Assembly (NCBI GenBank): GCA_050331295.1
Contig: JBHJGZ010000003.1
Coordinates: 310,001-374,000, forward strand
Source: Kuafuiihalomonas sp050331295
GTDB taxonomy: Bacteria > Myxococcota > Kuafuiibacteriia > Kuafuiibacteriales > Kuafuiibacteriaceae
DNA length: 64,000 bases
Direction of reading: 5' to 3'
Shown here: one piece after another, positions 41,450 through 50,014 of the stretch
Numbering within the stretch: the first letter of the stretch is position 1
Layout of the letters: every line of letters starts with the position of its first letter
Made by a program: the position numbers and the translations under genes
Notes under the pieces: generated by a model
What the model saw: only the letters and a program-made list of their open reading frames with translations
What the model was told of the DNA's origin: nothing
Databases searched by the model: none

Positions 41450-43249
41450 TCAACCGAATTCGCGCCGGAGGGCGCGCATGCGGTGCTGAAGCGCGTCCAC
41501 GTCCAACTCCGCGTATCTCGGGGGCAAAAGCCGCCGCGACGAGGACTCGAAGGCGGCGAGGAGCTCCATGTATTCGAGCATCGTCGCATCCCGAGCCGGC
41601 AGATAATCATCGATGGCGGCGGCCATGGTGTCCGCCGACACAGGATTCTCGCCCTGCATCTGGCTGGCGTCGTAAGCTGCGAGGACCACCGCCTCGACGT
41701 CGGCGTTGGACCATCCAACGAGACGCTGCGAGACCCGCTCACGGTCCCGTGGAAACTCGAGTTGGTGGGGGACCCGGTGGCGCCGAAGCTGCGCCATCAA
41801 GACCGGCTCGATGCCGTCTGGGTCCTGGGCGTAGAAGAACGGAATCTTTCGATCGATGCGCCCAGCTCGCTTGATGTCGATATCCAGCTTGTCGGGTCGA
41901 TTGGTCATGAGCACGAACAGCACCCGGCCCCGGTTTCCGGTATCGCTCATGAACTCCTTGAGGCGTGCAATGACCCGACTGCTGGTGCCACCGTCGCCCT
42001 CACCGGCCGCCCCGAAGGCCCGATCCCCCTCATCGATGATGACCAAGACATGTCCGATCGCCCGCACCACGGTCAGGATCTTCTCCAGATTGCCCTCGGT
42101 CGCGCCGACCCACCGGCTCCGAAAGTTCTTCAGCTTGATGGCGGTCAGACCGCTGGACTTCGCAAAGGCTTCAGCCACGAAGGTCTTGCCGGTCCCCATC
42201 GGGCCAGTGAACAGGAGTCCCATCGGCACCCGTGAGTTTCGACCCTCGCGAATGTTTTCAGCGATCTGAAGAAGCTCCCGTTTGACCTCTTCGAGCCCGC
42301 CTACCGCCGAGAAGTCGTGGTCGGGCTCGACGAACTCGATCAACCCGAAGCACTCCCTCTCCAAGATGGCCCGCTTCTTCAAGGCGAGCAGGTCCATCAC
42401 CTCGGCGTACCGGCTATCGATTTCCTGCACGCTGTGTCCCTCGGCCTCGAGGTAGGCCCTAAGGGTTTGCAGCGGTTGACCCGAGAACATGCGCGCCAGC
42501 TTTGCGGCTCTGGGACCGGCGTCTGGCGCCTGGCGAAGGGCCTCACGGGCCAGATCGTAGCGCGCTGCGTAGTCGTCGTCGGAGTCCTCGCCCGGCGCCA
42601 AGATGCTCCGGATCTGGATCCTCTTGAGGCCGGCCGACCGCTCGGCCAGGCGCGCGATCTCCGATGTTTGCGCGTCGGGCTCCAACAGGCGAATCACCGC
42701 CGCGCGCTCGTCGTCGTCGGGCAAGGGCAACTCGACGGTCGTGATGCGAGGATGGCTGACCAGCCGGGACGCCAGGGATGGAAGTTGCTCCGCGACCAGC
42801 AGAATCAGGTTGTCGGACTCCTCGAAATGCTTATCGAGACTCCAGCGGTGAAGGGTCATGACGGCCCGTCGGTCGGTGCTGGTCAGAAAGCCGGTTTCTC
42901 CGGCCGGGGCCAGCATGTCCACGTAGTCCATGAGCACGCCGATGCCGTCGTGGCTCCGGAGGATCTGTTCCAGCGCCGGGAGTGCCTTGTCCGGGTCCTT
43001 GACGGTGGGGAGATGCTCGATATCCGCCACCGGCTTGTTGGACCGTAAATTTCGAATGCCCAACGACGGGTTGTAGCGGAGGACCACGTCCTTTTTGGCC
43101 AAAAGGACGTCCTTCACGAACACTTCCAGCGTGAGCAACCGACCCTGGTGGAGGATGAGGTCGTCTACGTTGCCATGCAGGAGAAAAACTGAGGATTCGC
43201 CTCGGAGGTAGGAGGAGCGAATGCTTTCAGCCCACTGAGGAAGCTCCAT
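41450..43249 (-). CDS. AAA+ ATPase with degenerate N-terminal AAA-like half
   Basis: From ATG 43249 the protein is 599 aa. The C-terminal AAA+ domain is intact: SAVGGLEEVKREL, Walker A GPMGTGKT (349-356), Walker B VIIDEGD (403-409), MTNRPDKLDID and a GRIDRKIPF arginine-finger region. The N-terminal 300 residues look like a second AAA fold that lost its P-loop (FLLHGNVDDLI, GVLMDYVDML, then VELPLPDDDER), an arrangement reminiscent of Ycf46-type proteins. The target is unknown. The open frame extends upstream across the tRNA-Ser gene and is not coding there. Confidence 0.85.
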   Translation of the reverse strand: MELPQWAESIRSSYLRGESSVFLLHGNVDDLILHQGRLLTLEVFVKDVLLAKKDVVLRYNPSLGIRNLRSNKPVADIEHLPTVKDPDKALPALEQILRSHDGIGVLMDYVDMLAPAGETGFLTSTDRRAVMTLHRWSLDKHFEESDNLILLVAEQLPSLASRLVSHPRITTVELPLPDDDERAAVIRLLEPDAQTSEIARLAERSAGLKRIQIRSILAPGEDSDDDYAARYDLAREALRQAPDAGPRAAKLARMFSGQPLQTLRAYLEAEGHSVQEIDSRYAEVMDLLALKKRAILERECFGLIEFVEPDHDFSAVGGLEEVKRELLQIAENIREGRNSRVPMGLLFTGPMGTGKTFVAEAFAKSSGLTAIKLKNFRSRWVGATEGNLEKILTVVRAIGHVLVIIDEGDRAFGAAGEGDGGTSSRVIARLKEFMSDTGNRGRVLFVLMTNRPDKLDIDIKRAGRIDRKIPFFYAQDPDGIEPVLMAQLRRHRVPHQLEFPRDRERVSQRLVGWSNADVEAVVLAAYDASQMQGENPVSADTMAAAIDDYLPARDATMLEYMELLAAFESSSRRLLPPRYAELDVDALQHRMRALRREFG

Positions 43250-43322
43250 GGCGCCGGCTACCACAGAACGCACGGGTTCAGCCACGCGGTCCGCCTCATC
43301 GGGGATCGGGCCGGCCTTGTGC

Positions 43323-43351
43323 TTGCTCAGGCCTTGGAGACCGGATATAGC
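43323..43351 (+). promoter_or_regulatory. Probable sigma-70 promoter of the tRNA-Ser pair
   Basis: TTGCTC (43323-43328) and TATAGC (43346-43351) are separated by 17 bp, and the predicted start of transcription lies about 15 bp before the first tRNA. It is by eye only. Confidence 0.45.
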
Positions 43352-43374
43352 GGACGACCCTGGGGGCAGGGCTC

Positions 43375-43461
43375 GGAGCAGTGGCCGAGTGGTTGAAGGC
43401 AGCGGTTTTGAAAACCGCCGTGCGTGAGAGCGCACCGGGGGTTCGAATCCCTCCTGCTCCG
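43375..43461 (+). tRNA. tRNA-Ser (UGA anticodon)
   Basis: The 87-nt sequence folds as a class II tRNA. Acceptor GGAGCAG pairs with CTGCTCC, the D-arm is TGGCCGAGTGGTTGAAGGC, and the anticodon stem GCGGT/ACCGC holds the loop TTTGAAA with anticodon TGA. A long variable arm follows, then the T-arm GGGGGTTCGAATCCCTC. The CCA end is not encoded; a G discriminator is at 43461. It reads UCA and related serine codons. Confidence 0.95.
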
Positions 43462-43462
43462 T

Positions 43463-43479
43463 AGGCGACCCGGTCGCCT
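43463..43479 (+). repeat. Inverted repeat between the two tRNA-Ser genes
   Basis: AGGCGACCCGGTCGCCT is a near-perfect palindrome that can form a 7-bp stem with a CCG loop, followed by GCTCTTTG. It may be a processing signal or a weak terminator in the short tRNA spacer. Confidence 0.5.
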
Positions 43480-43496
43480 GCTCTTTGAAAGTGTGA

Positions 43497-43586
43497 GGAC
43501 GGGTGGCCGAGTGGCTTAAGGCGCTGGTTTGCTAAACCAGTGTACGGGCAACCGTACCGCGGGTTCGAATCCCGCCCCGTCCGCCA
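43497..43586 (+). tRNA. tRNA-Ser (GCU anticodon), CCA encoded
   Basis: The 90-nt class II tRNA has acceptor GGACGGG paired with CCCGTCC, a D-arm TGGCCGAGTGGCTTAAGGC, anticodon stem CTGGT/ACCAG with loop TTGCTAA (anticodon GCT), a long variable arm GTACGGGCAACCGTAC and T-arm GCGGGTTCGAATCCCGC. The discriminator G is followed by an encoded CCA, unlike its neighbour 35 bp upstream. It reads AGC and AGU codons. Confidence 0.95.
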
Positions 43587-43643
43587 CCCCTTCAACCCCT
43601 CGTCTGGGCGGGCGGGAGCGGTCGGCCGGAAGCTGAGGAAGCG

Positions 43644-45008
43644 ATGACAAAACCTCCCGGCGCCAAGAACGAGCGTGAGCTTCAGCCCGCCGATCTCAGG
43701 GGCATCTTGAAGTACGTGCCGATGTGGCGAGACCACACCTTCGTCGTCGCGATCGACGGGCGCGTCATCCTGGACGACGGCTTTGCTGCGGTCATGGTCG
43801 AGCTCGCGGTGCTGCACAACTTGGGCATTCGGCTGGTCGTGGTCTTCGGCATCGGGGGACCACTGCAGCGCAGGGCCGAGACGTTGGGCGTGCCCTTGAC
43901 CGACGTGCGCGGCGAAGGCCCGGTCGACGACCGAACCCTCGAGCTCGCCGTAGACACGTCCGGTTCGGTACTCCATCTCCTGGTCCAGGCATTGAGTCAA
44001 AACCGTGTGCGTTGCGCTGCCCCGAACGCGATTCGGGCCACGGAGCGCGGGGTCATCAAGGGCGTCGATCAGATCCATGGAGGTCGAGTCGACCGAGTGG
44101 ATCACGAGCTTCTTCGAAACCTGATGGCGCAGCAAATCGTCCCCATTCTGGGACCCATGGCGTTCACGCGGGACGGTCGACCGCTTCGTTTGAACAGCGA
44201 TGAGCTCGCGGCCTCGGTCGCCGAGACCCTGTCGGCCAGCAAGCTGGTCTTCTTGATGGCCTACCCGGGCCTGACCCTAGAAGGGATCTTTCAACTGAAC
44301 CTCTCGATCGAAGAGCTCGAAGCGGTGCTCCTAGCCCGGCCCCATGCCCTGGACGAAGAGGTCAGGAGTCGGGCCTCTTTCGCCATCCGCACCATCAAGA
44401 GCGGCGTGCCGCGGGCCCATCTCTTGGACGCAAGGATCCCCGACGCTTTGCTCACGGAGATCTTCTCCACGGTAGGCGTGGGGACGATGATCCACGCAAA
44501 TCCTTATGCCCAGGTGCGTCGGGCCCGACGATCCGATGTGGGCGCGCTCCACCAGTTGACGAAGACCGGGATCAAGGACGAGACGCTGCGGACGCGGACT
44601 CGGGCCGAAATCGAGGCGTCGTTTCCGGAGTACTTCGTATACGAAATCGATCAAACCATCATGGGGTGCTGCCGCCTTTCCCCTCTGGGTTCCAAAGCTG
44701 AACGGTCGGCGGAACTGATGAGCGTGTTCGTGCACCGCTTCTACGGCCGGCGAGGGATCGGTCGGGCTCTGGTAGAGGCCGCCTTGGATGCGGCGCGAAC
44801 GGCAGGCTTCGATACCGTATACGCGGTCAGCACCCAGGCCGCTCCTTTCTTCGTGGAGGTCTGCGGTTTTCAGGAGCTGGAAGGTCCGGCCACCCCGTCG
44901 GCGCTTCTCCAACGGACCGTCCAGGAGGCACGACGCGGCCGTATCCTGATGCGAGATCTGTCCGACCGAGACCGAGAATCCGCGCAGCGGAAGGGCATCG
45001 GAACGTGA
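43644..45008 (+). CDS. argA: Amino-acid N-acetyltransferase (N-acetylglutamate synthase)
   Basis: The 454-aa protein has the two-domain ArgA layout. An amino-acid-kinase-like domain (about 20-285) shows TFVVAIDGRVILDD, LVVVFGIGGPLQ and LNSDELAASVAETL. A GNAT domain (about 300-440) shows ARRSDVGALHQL, MSVFVHRFYGRRGIGRALVEAAL and APFFVEVCGF. It acetylates glutamate in the first step of arginine synthesis in the cytoplasm; the kinase-like domain usually binds arginine for feedback. It lies 57 bp after the tRNA-Ser genes. Confidence 0.92.
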   Translation: MTKPPGAKNERELQPADLRGILKYVPMWRDHTFVVAIDGRVILDDGFAAVMVELAVLHNLGIRLVVVFGIGGPLQRRAETLGVPLTDVRGEGPVDDRTLELAVDTSGSVLHLLVQALSQNRVRCAAPNAIRATERGVIKGVDQIHGGRVDRVDHELLRNLMAQQIVPILGPMAFTRDGRPLRLNSDELAASVAETLSASKLVFLMAYPGLTLEGIFQLNLSIEELEAVLLARPHALDEEVRSRASFAIRTIKSGVPRAHLLDARIPDALLTEIFSTVGVGTMIHANPYAQVRRARRSDVGALHQLTKTGIKDETLRTRTRAEIEASFPEYFVYEIDQTIMGCCRLSPLGSKAERSAELMSVFVHRFYGRRGIGRALVEAALDAARTAGFDTVYAVSTQAAPFFVEVCGFQELEGPATPSALLQRTVQEARRGRILMRDLSDRDRESAQRKGIGT

Positions 45009-45010
45009 GG

Positions 45011-45033
45011 GCGCCCTCGCCGTGCAAGGGCGC
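45011..45033. terminator. Hairpin between convergent argA and lipoprotein genes
   Basis: GCGCCCT and AGGGCGC form a 7-bp GC stem with a 9-nt loop two bases after the argA stop. There is no U-tract on either strand, so intrinsic termination would be weak; it may act with Rho or stabilise the 3' ends. Confidence 0.35.
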
Positions 45034-45044
45034 GGCGCAATCCA

Positions 45045-46421
45045 TCAAGGACCCGGGCAAGAGACGGAAGGCTGCGCGTAGCCGAAGGTGATGTATGAAA
45101 TCCGATGGCTCCCCACAAAATCCCCTTCCGCGAGGGCGGTCCAGGTCACGCCGTCAGGACTTCGAAAGAAGCGCTGTTCTCCATACCAATTCTGCCAGCC
45201 GCCCCGCACCGCCACCAGCGTGCCTGTGGTTTCGCTCACCGCAACCGCGCCCACCCTGAAGTCACGAGGAATCGACAGCGATCGGCTCGACCAATCGAGA
45301 CCGTCCGCGCTGATCCAGACCCGACCGTCTCCCCACACCATGAAGGTTTGGTGGGCGAAGACCGGCGCGGTGTCGAGCGGAGCTTCGAGATCCACCAAGG
45401 ACCAACTGACGCCGCCGTCGACCGACCGACAAACGATACCGCGTGCGGTGGACAGGATCGTCACGCCGTTTCCCGACGCGAAACCACGGGTCGCCTCCAT
45501 GCACCGGGTGTCGGCCCGAACCCCGGTCCACGAAGCACCGTTGTCCGACGAGACCATGAGGCTCCGATTTCCGCCGCTCTCGGCGGTTGCGACGAAACGG
45601 CCCCCGAATTCCGGCAGAAATCCCGAGACGCGCACGTTGTTGACGACTTCTCCGCCGGGGCTTCGGTGATCCGCAGCGCCGCCGTCGCTCCACGTTCGAC
45701 CTCCATCTACCGACACCAGGGGAGCGCGGTCAGCCAAAACGAACGTGTCGTTGCCGAAGTCGATGCCGGAGAAGATATGACCACTGTCGACGACGGTCCA
45801 TTGGACCCCGTCTTCGCTCCGAAGCACGGCACCGCCCGTACCCCACCCGAACGTCGCGACAAACGCGCCGGCTCCATAAGCCAGGCCTTGGGCGGCTCCT
45901 GGATGATGGTCGCAATCGCATTCGCTGGAGGACGTCTCACAGTTACCGTGTCGTACGAAGCTGCACGAGGTTTCGCCATAACACCGCGTGTCCTGCACCA
46001 GGCCACACACCAATGCATCGCCCTCGATATCGAAAGAGCGGTTCTCTACCCAGGTCTGGCCGTCGTCGCACGACATGATCGTGCGTCCGACGTGTCCTTG
46101 GGCGATGAACACCGGAATCCGCGCCCCGGCGTCGGGGTCGTCGAAAGCGTCACCCGCATCGGTCGACGGGGACATCATGTCGAATGGGGCAGCGCTCCCC
46201 CCGAGGCCAGAATCCTGCATCGTGCCGACGGCCCCGAGGTCGACGACCGAAGACGAGGGCCCGGTCCCCGCATCTTGCTGCGCTGCGGCTTCCGAATTCC
46301 CTCCGGACATCGATGACGGCGCGAGAAGTTCTCCGGGACATGCCGTCACGAGAGACGCCATGGCCCAGACCGCAAAAGCACCGTGATGCTGCCCACGCAC
46401 AGCATCGGAGTATGGCATCAT
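45045..46421 (-). CDS. Secreted lipoprotein with Asp-box beta-propeller repeats
   Basis: The 458-aa protein has a lipoprotein-type signal (VWAMASLVTAC, lipobox VTAC) and a disordered Ser/Gly/Asp-rich region. Repeated sialidase-type Asp boxes follow: SCDDGQTW, RSEDGVQW, SVDGGRTWSDGG, SSDNGASW, SVDGGVSW, SADGLDW and SPDGVTW. These indicate a six- or seven-bladed beta-propeller on the cell surface. A Cys-rich stretch (CYGETSCSF, CETSSSECDCD) lies after the first blade. No catalytic sialidase residues are apparent, so a binding role is more likely. It is convergent with argA. Confidence 0.82.
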   Translation of the reverse strand: MMPYSDAVRGQHHGAFAVWAMASLVTACPGELLAPSSMSGGNSEAAAQQDAGTGPSSSVVDLGAVGTMQDSGLGGSAAPFDMMSPSTDAGDAFDDPDAGARIPVFIAQGHVGRTIMSCDDGQTWVENRSFDIEGDALVCGLVQDTRCYGETSCSFVRHGNCETSSSECDCDHHPGAAQGLAYGAGAFVATFGWGTGGAVLRSEDGVQWTVVDSGHIFSGIDFGNDTFVLADRAPLVSVDGGRTWSDGGAADHRSPGGEVVNNVRVSGFLPEFGGRFVATAESGGNRSLMVSSDNGASWTGVRADTRCMEATRGFASGNGVTILSTARGIVCRSVDGGVSWSLVDLEAPLDTAPVFAHQTFMVWGDGRVWISADGLDWSSRSLSIPRDFRVGAVAVSETTGTLVAVRGGWQNWYGEQRFFRSPDGVTWTALAEGDFVGSHRISYITFGYAQPSVSCPGP

Positions 46422-46477
46422 GAACGCGAGGTTAGAAGATGCGGCCGCGCGGTGGCGACGACCCCGGAAGGTATCGA

Positions 46478-47188
46478 ATGAAGACCATAGGACTTCTGGG
46501 CGGGATGAGTTGGGAATCGACGGTTCTTTACTATCAGACCATCAACCGCATCGTGTGTGAACGGCTGGGGGGTCTTCGTTCTGCGCCTCTCCTCCTCTAC
46601 AGCTTCGATTTTCAAGAGGTTGAAGAGCTTCAGCGGTCTGGCCAGTGGAGCCGTGCGGGCGAACTGCTGACGCGCTTCGCGCAGGTGCTCGAAACGGCGG
46701 GTGCCGAGCTCCTCGTGCTGTGCACAAACACGATGCACAGAGTCGCTCCACAACTGGAAGCGGGCCTCTCGATCGAGTTCCTGCACATCGCTGACGCCAC
46801 GGCAGATCGGATCTCGGCCGCGGGGATTCGAAGGGTTGGCCTCCTGGGAACTCGATTCACGATGGAGCAAGCGTTCTACCGAGGGCGCCTTGAAGAACAG
46901 CACGGGCTCGAGGTCATCATCCCGTCTGAGCCGCATCGCATGTCCGTTCATCGCATCATCTACGAAGAGCTGTGCCGGGGACGGGTCCTCGAAGCTTCCC
47001 GTTCGGCATATCGGCGCATCGCGTCGGAACTCATCGATCGCGGATGTGAAGGCATCATCCTCGGGTGCACAGAGATCGGTTCTTTGCTGCGGCCGTCCGA
47101 TGTTGATGCCCCACTCTTCGACACCGCTCGTATCCATGCCGAGGCCGCGGCTCTCCACGCCTTGGGAATCGACGTCGCCCATTCCTAG
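46478..47188 (+). CDS. Aspartate/glutamate racemase family protein
   Basis: From ATG 46478 (after GGAAGG, a good ribosome site) the protein is 236 aa. It shows MKTIGLLGGMSWEST at the N-terminus, the first catalytic Cys in LCTNTMH, and the second in GIILGCTEIG. These are the two-cysteine hallmarks of the aspartate/glutamate racemase (RacX/YgeA) family, which works without a cofactor. The preferred amino acid cannot be read from sequence. It lies between a divergent lipoprotein gene and a convergent GST gene. Confidence 0.9.
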   Translation: MKTIGLLGGMSWESTVLYYQTINRIVCERLGGLRSAPLLLYSFDFQEVEELQRSGQWSRAGELLTRFAQVLETAGAELLVLCTNTMHRVAPQLEAGLSIEFLHIADATADRISAAGIRRVGLLGTRFTMEQAFYRGRLEEQHGLEVIIPSEPHRMSVHRIIYEELCRGRVLEASRSAYRRIASELIDRGCEGIILGCTEIGSLLRPSDVDAPLFDTARIHAEAAALHALGIDVAHS

Positions 47189-47222
47189 GACGAGTCCGGT
47201 GTCCGATGCTGAAGCGACGGCC

Positions 47223-47864
47223 CTAGGTTGAAGAGGGAAAGTTACGTTGCCAAAGCGGTTGCAACTTGGGTCGCGCCGCGACGGCTCCGGCCAGCCTGTC
47301 GAGCTTGGGAAGATGCCGGGAACGCCAATCGCTCGGCAGGTCCCATCGACTCAGCACCGCGAAGTAGAGATCAGCCACCGTGAAGCCCGAGCCCAAGAGA
47401 AATGGACCTTCGGCCAACACGTCTTCGAGTGTGGTGAACCGGGTACGCCATGTCTGCATGGCCTTTTCTCTCACCGCCGCCTCACAGGGCTTTTCACCGG
47501 AGAAGCGCTCTGGATAGTCGATGATCTCGACAACCGGGTAGAGCTCGGTGGCGGCAAACATCAGCCATCGAAGTGCAGTCGCCCGTTCGCGACTTCCGGG
47601 AGGCGGCAGGAGCGCAGCATGAGGATAGCGTTCGTCCAAGGTCATCAAGATGGCCACAGTTTCGGTCAGCGTTTCACCATCCGGCCCCACGAGGGTCGGA
47701 ACCTTGCAATGAGGATTGACAGAAGCGTAGGCATCACTCCGTTGAGCCTGACTCGCCAAGTCGATGGAATGAAAACCGTAGTCCGCCCCCGCTTCCATGA
47801 GCGCACCCTCGACGATGGATGACCCACTCCCACGGGCGCCATACAAGAGATAGGGCACGGGCAC
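47223..47864 (-). CDS. Glutathione S-transferase family protein
   Basis: From GTG 47864 the protein is 213 aa, normal for GSTs. The thioredoxin-like N-domain begins PYLLYGARGSGSS and contains KVPTLVGPDGETLTETVAIL with the cis-Pro and glutathione-contacting ETVAI. The helical C-domain contains LLGSGFTVADLYFAV (Asp of the N-capping box). It may conjugate or reduce substrates with glutathione. The frame is open to 47999, with an ATG at 47930, but the extra residues are not GST-like. It is convergent with the racemase gene. Confidence 0.85.
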   Translation of the reverse strand: MPVPYLLYGARGSGSSIVEGALMEAGADYGFHSIDLASQAQRSDAYASVNPHCKVPTLVGPDGETLTETVAILMTLDERYPHAALLPPPGSRERATALRWLMFAATELYPVVEIIDYPERFSGEKPCEAAVREKAMQTWRTRFTTLEDVLAEGPFLLGSGFTVADLYFAVLSRWDLPSDWRSRHLPKLDRLAGAVAARPKLQPLWQRNFPSST

Positions 47865-48024
47865 GGAGCGGACCGTGGCGCCGTCGCGCCCAAGAGGAAA
47901 GGGTCCCGCTCCGAGACATCGGCTTCCCATTAGGCAAGACCCTGAAGTCGTCGCGACCTGAGGCTCTGGCGGGGACCCGTCCACAGGGGAAGAAAACAAC
48001 CCACCGTTACGGTTGAACGCTTCG

Positions 48025-48609
48025 ATGGAAGCCGAGGACCGTCACCTTGAGAGGACCGAAACTCCGCACCTGCCGGGCCTCGATTCCCGTCGCTGGTCGG
48101 TCGAGGGGGCCGCCCTCGGCCTCGCGGCGACCGGTGGGATAAGCGCTGCTGTAGCCACTCTGGCCGGCCTCGAAAGCGGCGTCGGCATGGCCGCCCTTCT
48201 GGCCGCCGTCATCAGCGGGCCGGCCGCCATCCTCGGGGCCGGATTCGGCCTCCGGTGGAAACGGTGGGTGAGGCGGGACAGCGGCCGCGTCACGGTGGCC
48301 CGATGGCTGAGGCGATTGGCTGGGGACGGCGCCGTGGTGGCTGGAGCAAGCGCCGCAGGCTCCGCGACCCTCCTGCTCACCTACCAGGGGCTGGGCTGGG
48401 CCGAGATCGCAAAGGCGGCTGGCGCGAGCGCACTCGTGGCCGCTCCCGCCGGTGCCCTGATGCTGGCTGCCTTGGGCCTGCCATTCCTGCTCAGCCTGAG
48501 TCGCGGTCGACGTCCCTGGCTGGCTTTGACCCTTTCCGTCTTTGCCGGCCCGCCGTCCCTCGCCTTGGTCCTGCTCGCCCTTTGGACCTTGGGAGCCGTC
48601 CTCGGTTGA
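48025..48609 (+). CDS. Small multi-helix membrane protein, unknown function
   Basis: From ATG 48025 the 194-aa protein has a charged, soluble N-terminus of about 30 residues and then five or six Ala/Gly/Leu-rich hydrophobic segments, including GLAATGGISAAVATLAGL and FLLSLSRGRRPWLALTLSVF. No family is recognised. The membrane-like composition and GC-rich third positions support this strand over the long Arg-rich frame on the opposite strand. It is convergent with hemG, 28 bp away. Confidence 0.6.
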   Translation: MEAEDRHLERTETPHLPGLDSRRWSVEGAALGLAATGGISAAVATLAGLESGVGMAALLAAVISGPAAILGAGFGLRWKRWVRRDSGRVTVARWLRRLAGDGAVVAGASAAGSATLLLTYQGLGWAEIAKAAGASALVAAPAGALMLAALGLPFLLSLSRGRRPWLALTLSVFAGPPSLALVLLALWTLGAVLG

Positions 48610-48637
48610 TGTGCGGGCCTGCTCGATGGCCTTCGCT

Positions 48638-50014
48638 CTAGCTCGCCCGCTGGCTGAAGGCGACCACACGCTCTGCGATGGCGTCGGCTGCCACGATGCA
48701 ATCCAGCACGCCCACGCCTCGAAAACCATTTCCACCGATGAAGAGACCCTCGAAGCGTTGCTCCAGCGCATCCGCAGCTTCCAAGCGTCGCCGGTGACCG
48801 ATCACATACTGCGGAATGCCTCGAGGCCAACGGATGGTCCTCTGATGAATGGGCTCCGCATCCGGCATGAGACCGGCCAGGAACACGAGCTCCTGTTTGG
48901 CCGCGGTGAACAACGTCTCGTCGTCCCAATGTGCGCGTTCGCCCCGCCGGACTCCGCCCACCAACGACCGAAACAGGACCGTACCGTTGGGCGCATGTTC
49001 CGGGAAAACCGAGGACGCCCAGATGGAACCCAGGACCGGCCGTTCTTCCCGGTCGGGCGCGACGAAGCCGAATCCGTTCGGCCGACGTCGGATATCTTCG
49101 GCCCGAAACGCCTGCGACACCACCGTGATCGGTGCGTAGGGCACCGTCGCCATCTCCGCGGCGCACGCCTCCGAGTGAGGCCCGACCAGCTGAGCCGCCA
49201 TATCGGCCGGTACCGTCAACACGACGGCGTCCACATCCACCGACTCGAAATCGCCCAGGAGAGTCCACCCGGGACGCGAGCGCAGGATTCGGTGGACCGG
49301 CGCTCGGACCCGCAGACTTCCCGCCGAACGGGCCAAACCACCGATCAGCTCGCCCAAACCCGACCGGAAGCTGTGGAGGGACGTCCGTCGCGCCTTTTCC
49401 TCCGCGTCCTGAGGCGTCTTCTGTGTGGCCAGGGCGAGCTGGGCCCGGATGAGGCTCCCGTACCGATGTTCGAGCTCGCGCATCCGGGGGAACGCAGCCG
49501 GAAGACTGAGCTGTTCTGGGTCCCCTCCGAAGATGCCGGTGACGATCGCGTCCACCATGCCGTCTGCAGCTTCAGCGCCGAGACGACGGACCGCGAATGC
49601 CCTTACCGACTCTTCTTCGGGTGCGTCTGGAGGGATGAGAGGCTCCGCCAGCAGTCGAAGCTTTGCACTCCAGGGAAGAATTGGGCTCTGCAAGAAGGCT
49701 TGCGGACCGGTCGGAACTTCGACCAGTCTCCCCCCTCGGACCAAGAACCGCCGCGCCGAAGCCTCGTCGGCCCGAATCAGCTCCGGTGTCAGGTCGAGTC
49801 GGTCGATCACGTCGAACACCTTGGGCTCTCGCCCCAGGAAACCATGAGGTCCGTGCTCAACCACGAAGCCGGATTCGAGACTCGTACCGATCTTTCCGCC
49901 CAATTGCGCTTCAGCCTCGAAAACGAGCGTTTCGATCCCCGGGTTCTTGAACCGACAGGCTTCGGCGACCGCAAGGCCTGAAACGCCTCCGCCCACGACG
50001 GCGACTCGGGTCAT
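48638..50014 (-). CDS. hemG: Protoporphyrinogen/coproporphyrinogen oxidase (HemY type)
   Basis: The 458-aa FAD enzyme begins with VAVVGGGVSGLAVAEA (dinucleotide-binding motif) and contains the PPOX-type LGGKIGTS, HGPHGFLGRE, FGGDPEQLSLPAAFPRM and GLFIGGNGFRGVGVLDCI. It oxidises the porphyrinogen ring in heme synthesis. It is the oxygen-type HemG/HemY flavoprotein rather than the short flavodoxin HemG. The start overlaps the hemE stop by four bases, so it follows uroporphyrinogen decarboxylase on one transcript. Confidence 0.9.
   Translation of the reverse strand: MTRVAVVGGGVSGLAVAEACRFKNPGIETLVFEAEAQLGGKIGTSLESGFVVEHGPHGFLGREPKVFDVIDRLDLTPELIRADEASARRFLVRGGRLVEVPTGPQAFLQSPILPWSAKLRLLAEPLIPPDAPEEESVRAFAVRRLGAEAADGMVDAIVTGIFGGDPEQLSLPAAFPRMRELEHRYGSLIRAQLALATQKTPQDAEEKARRTSLHSFRSGLGELIGGLARSAGSLRVRAPVHRILRSRPGWTLLGDFESVDVDAVVLTVPADMAAQLVGPHSEACAAEMATVPYAPITVVSQAFRAEDIRRRPNGFGFVAPDREERPVLGSIWASSVFPEHAPNGTVLFRSLVGGVRRGERAHWDDETLFTAAKQELVFLAGLMPDAEPIHQRTIRWPRGIPQYVIGHRRRLEAADALEQRFEGLFIGGNGFRGVGVLDCIVAADAIAERVVAFSQRAS

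Noticed and set aside
43296..44135. A 279-codon minus-strand frame with segments such as GGIRTPGALSRTAVFKTA
   Set aside because: This is the well-known false protein made by translating tRNA-Ser genes in antisense; it covers both tRNAs and the argA start.
45105..46316. A 403-codon plus-strand frame opposite the beta-propeller lipoprotein
   Set aside because: No motifs, Arg/His/Pro-rich; the Asp-box repeats on the minus strand explain the region.
48007..48771. A 254-codon minus-strand frame opposite the small membrane protein
   Set aside because: Gln/Gly/Arg-rich shadow composition; the plus strand gives coherent membrane helices. Some doubt remains.
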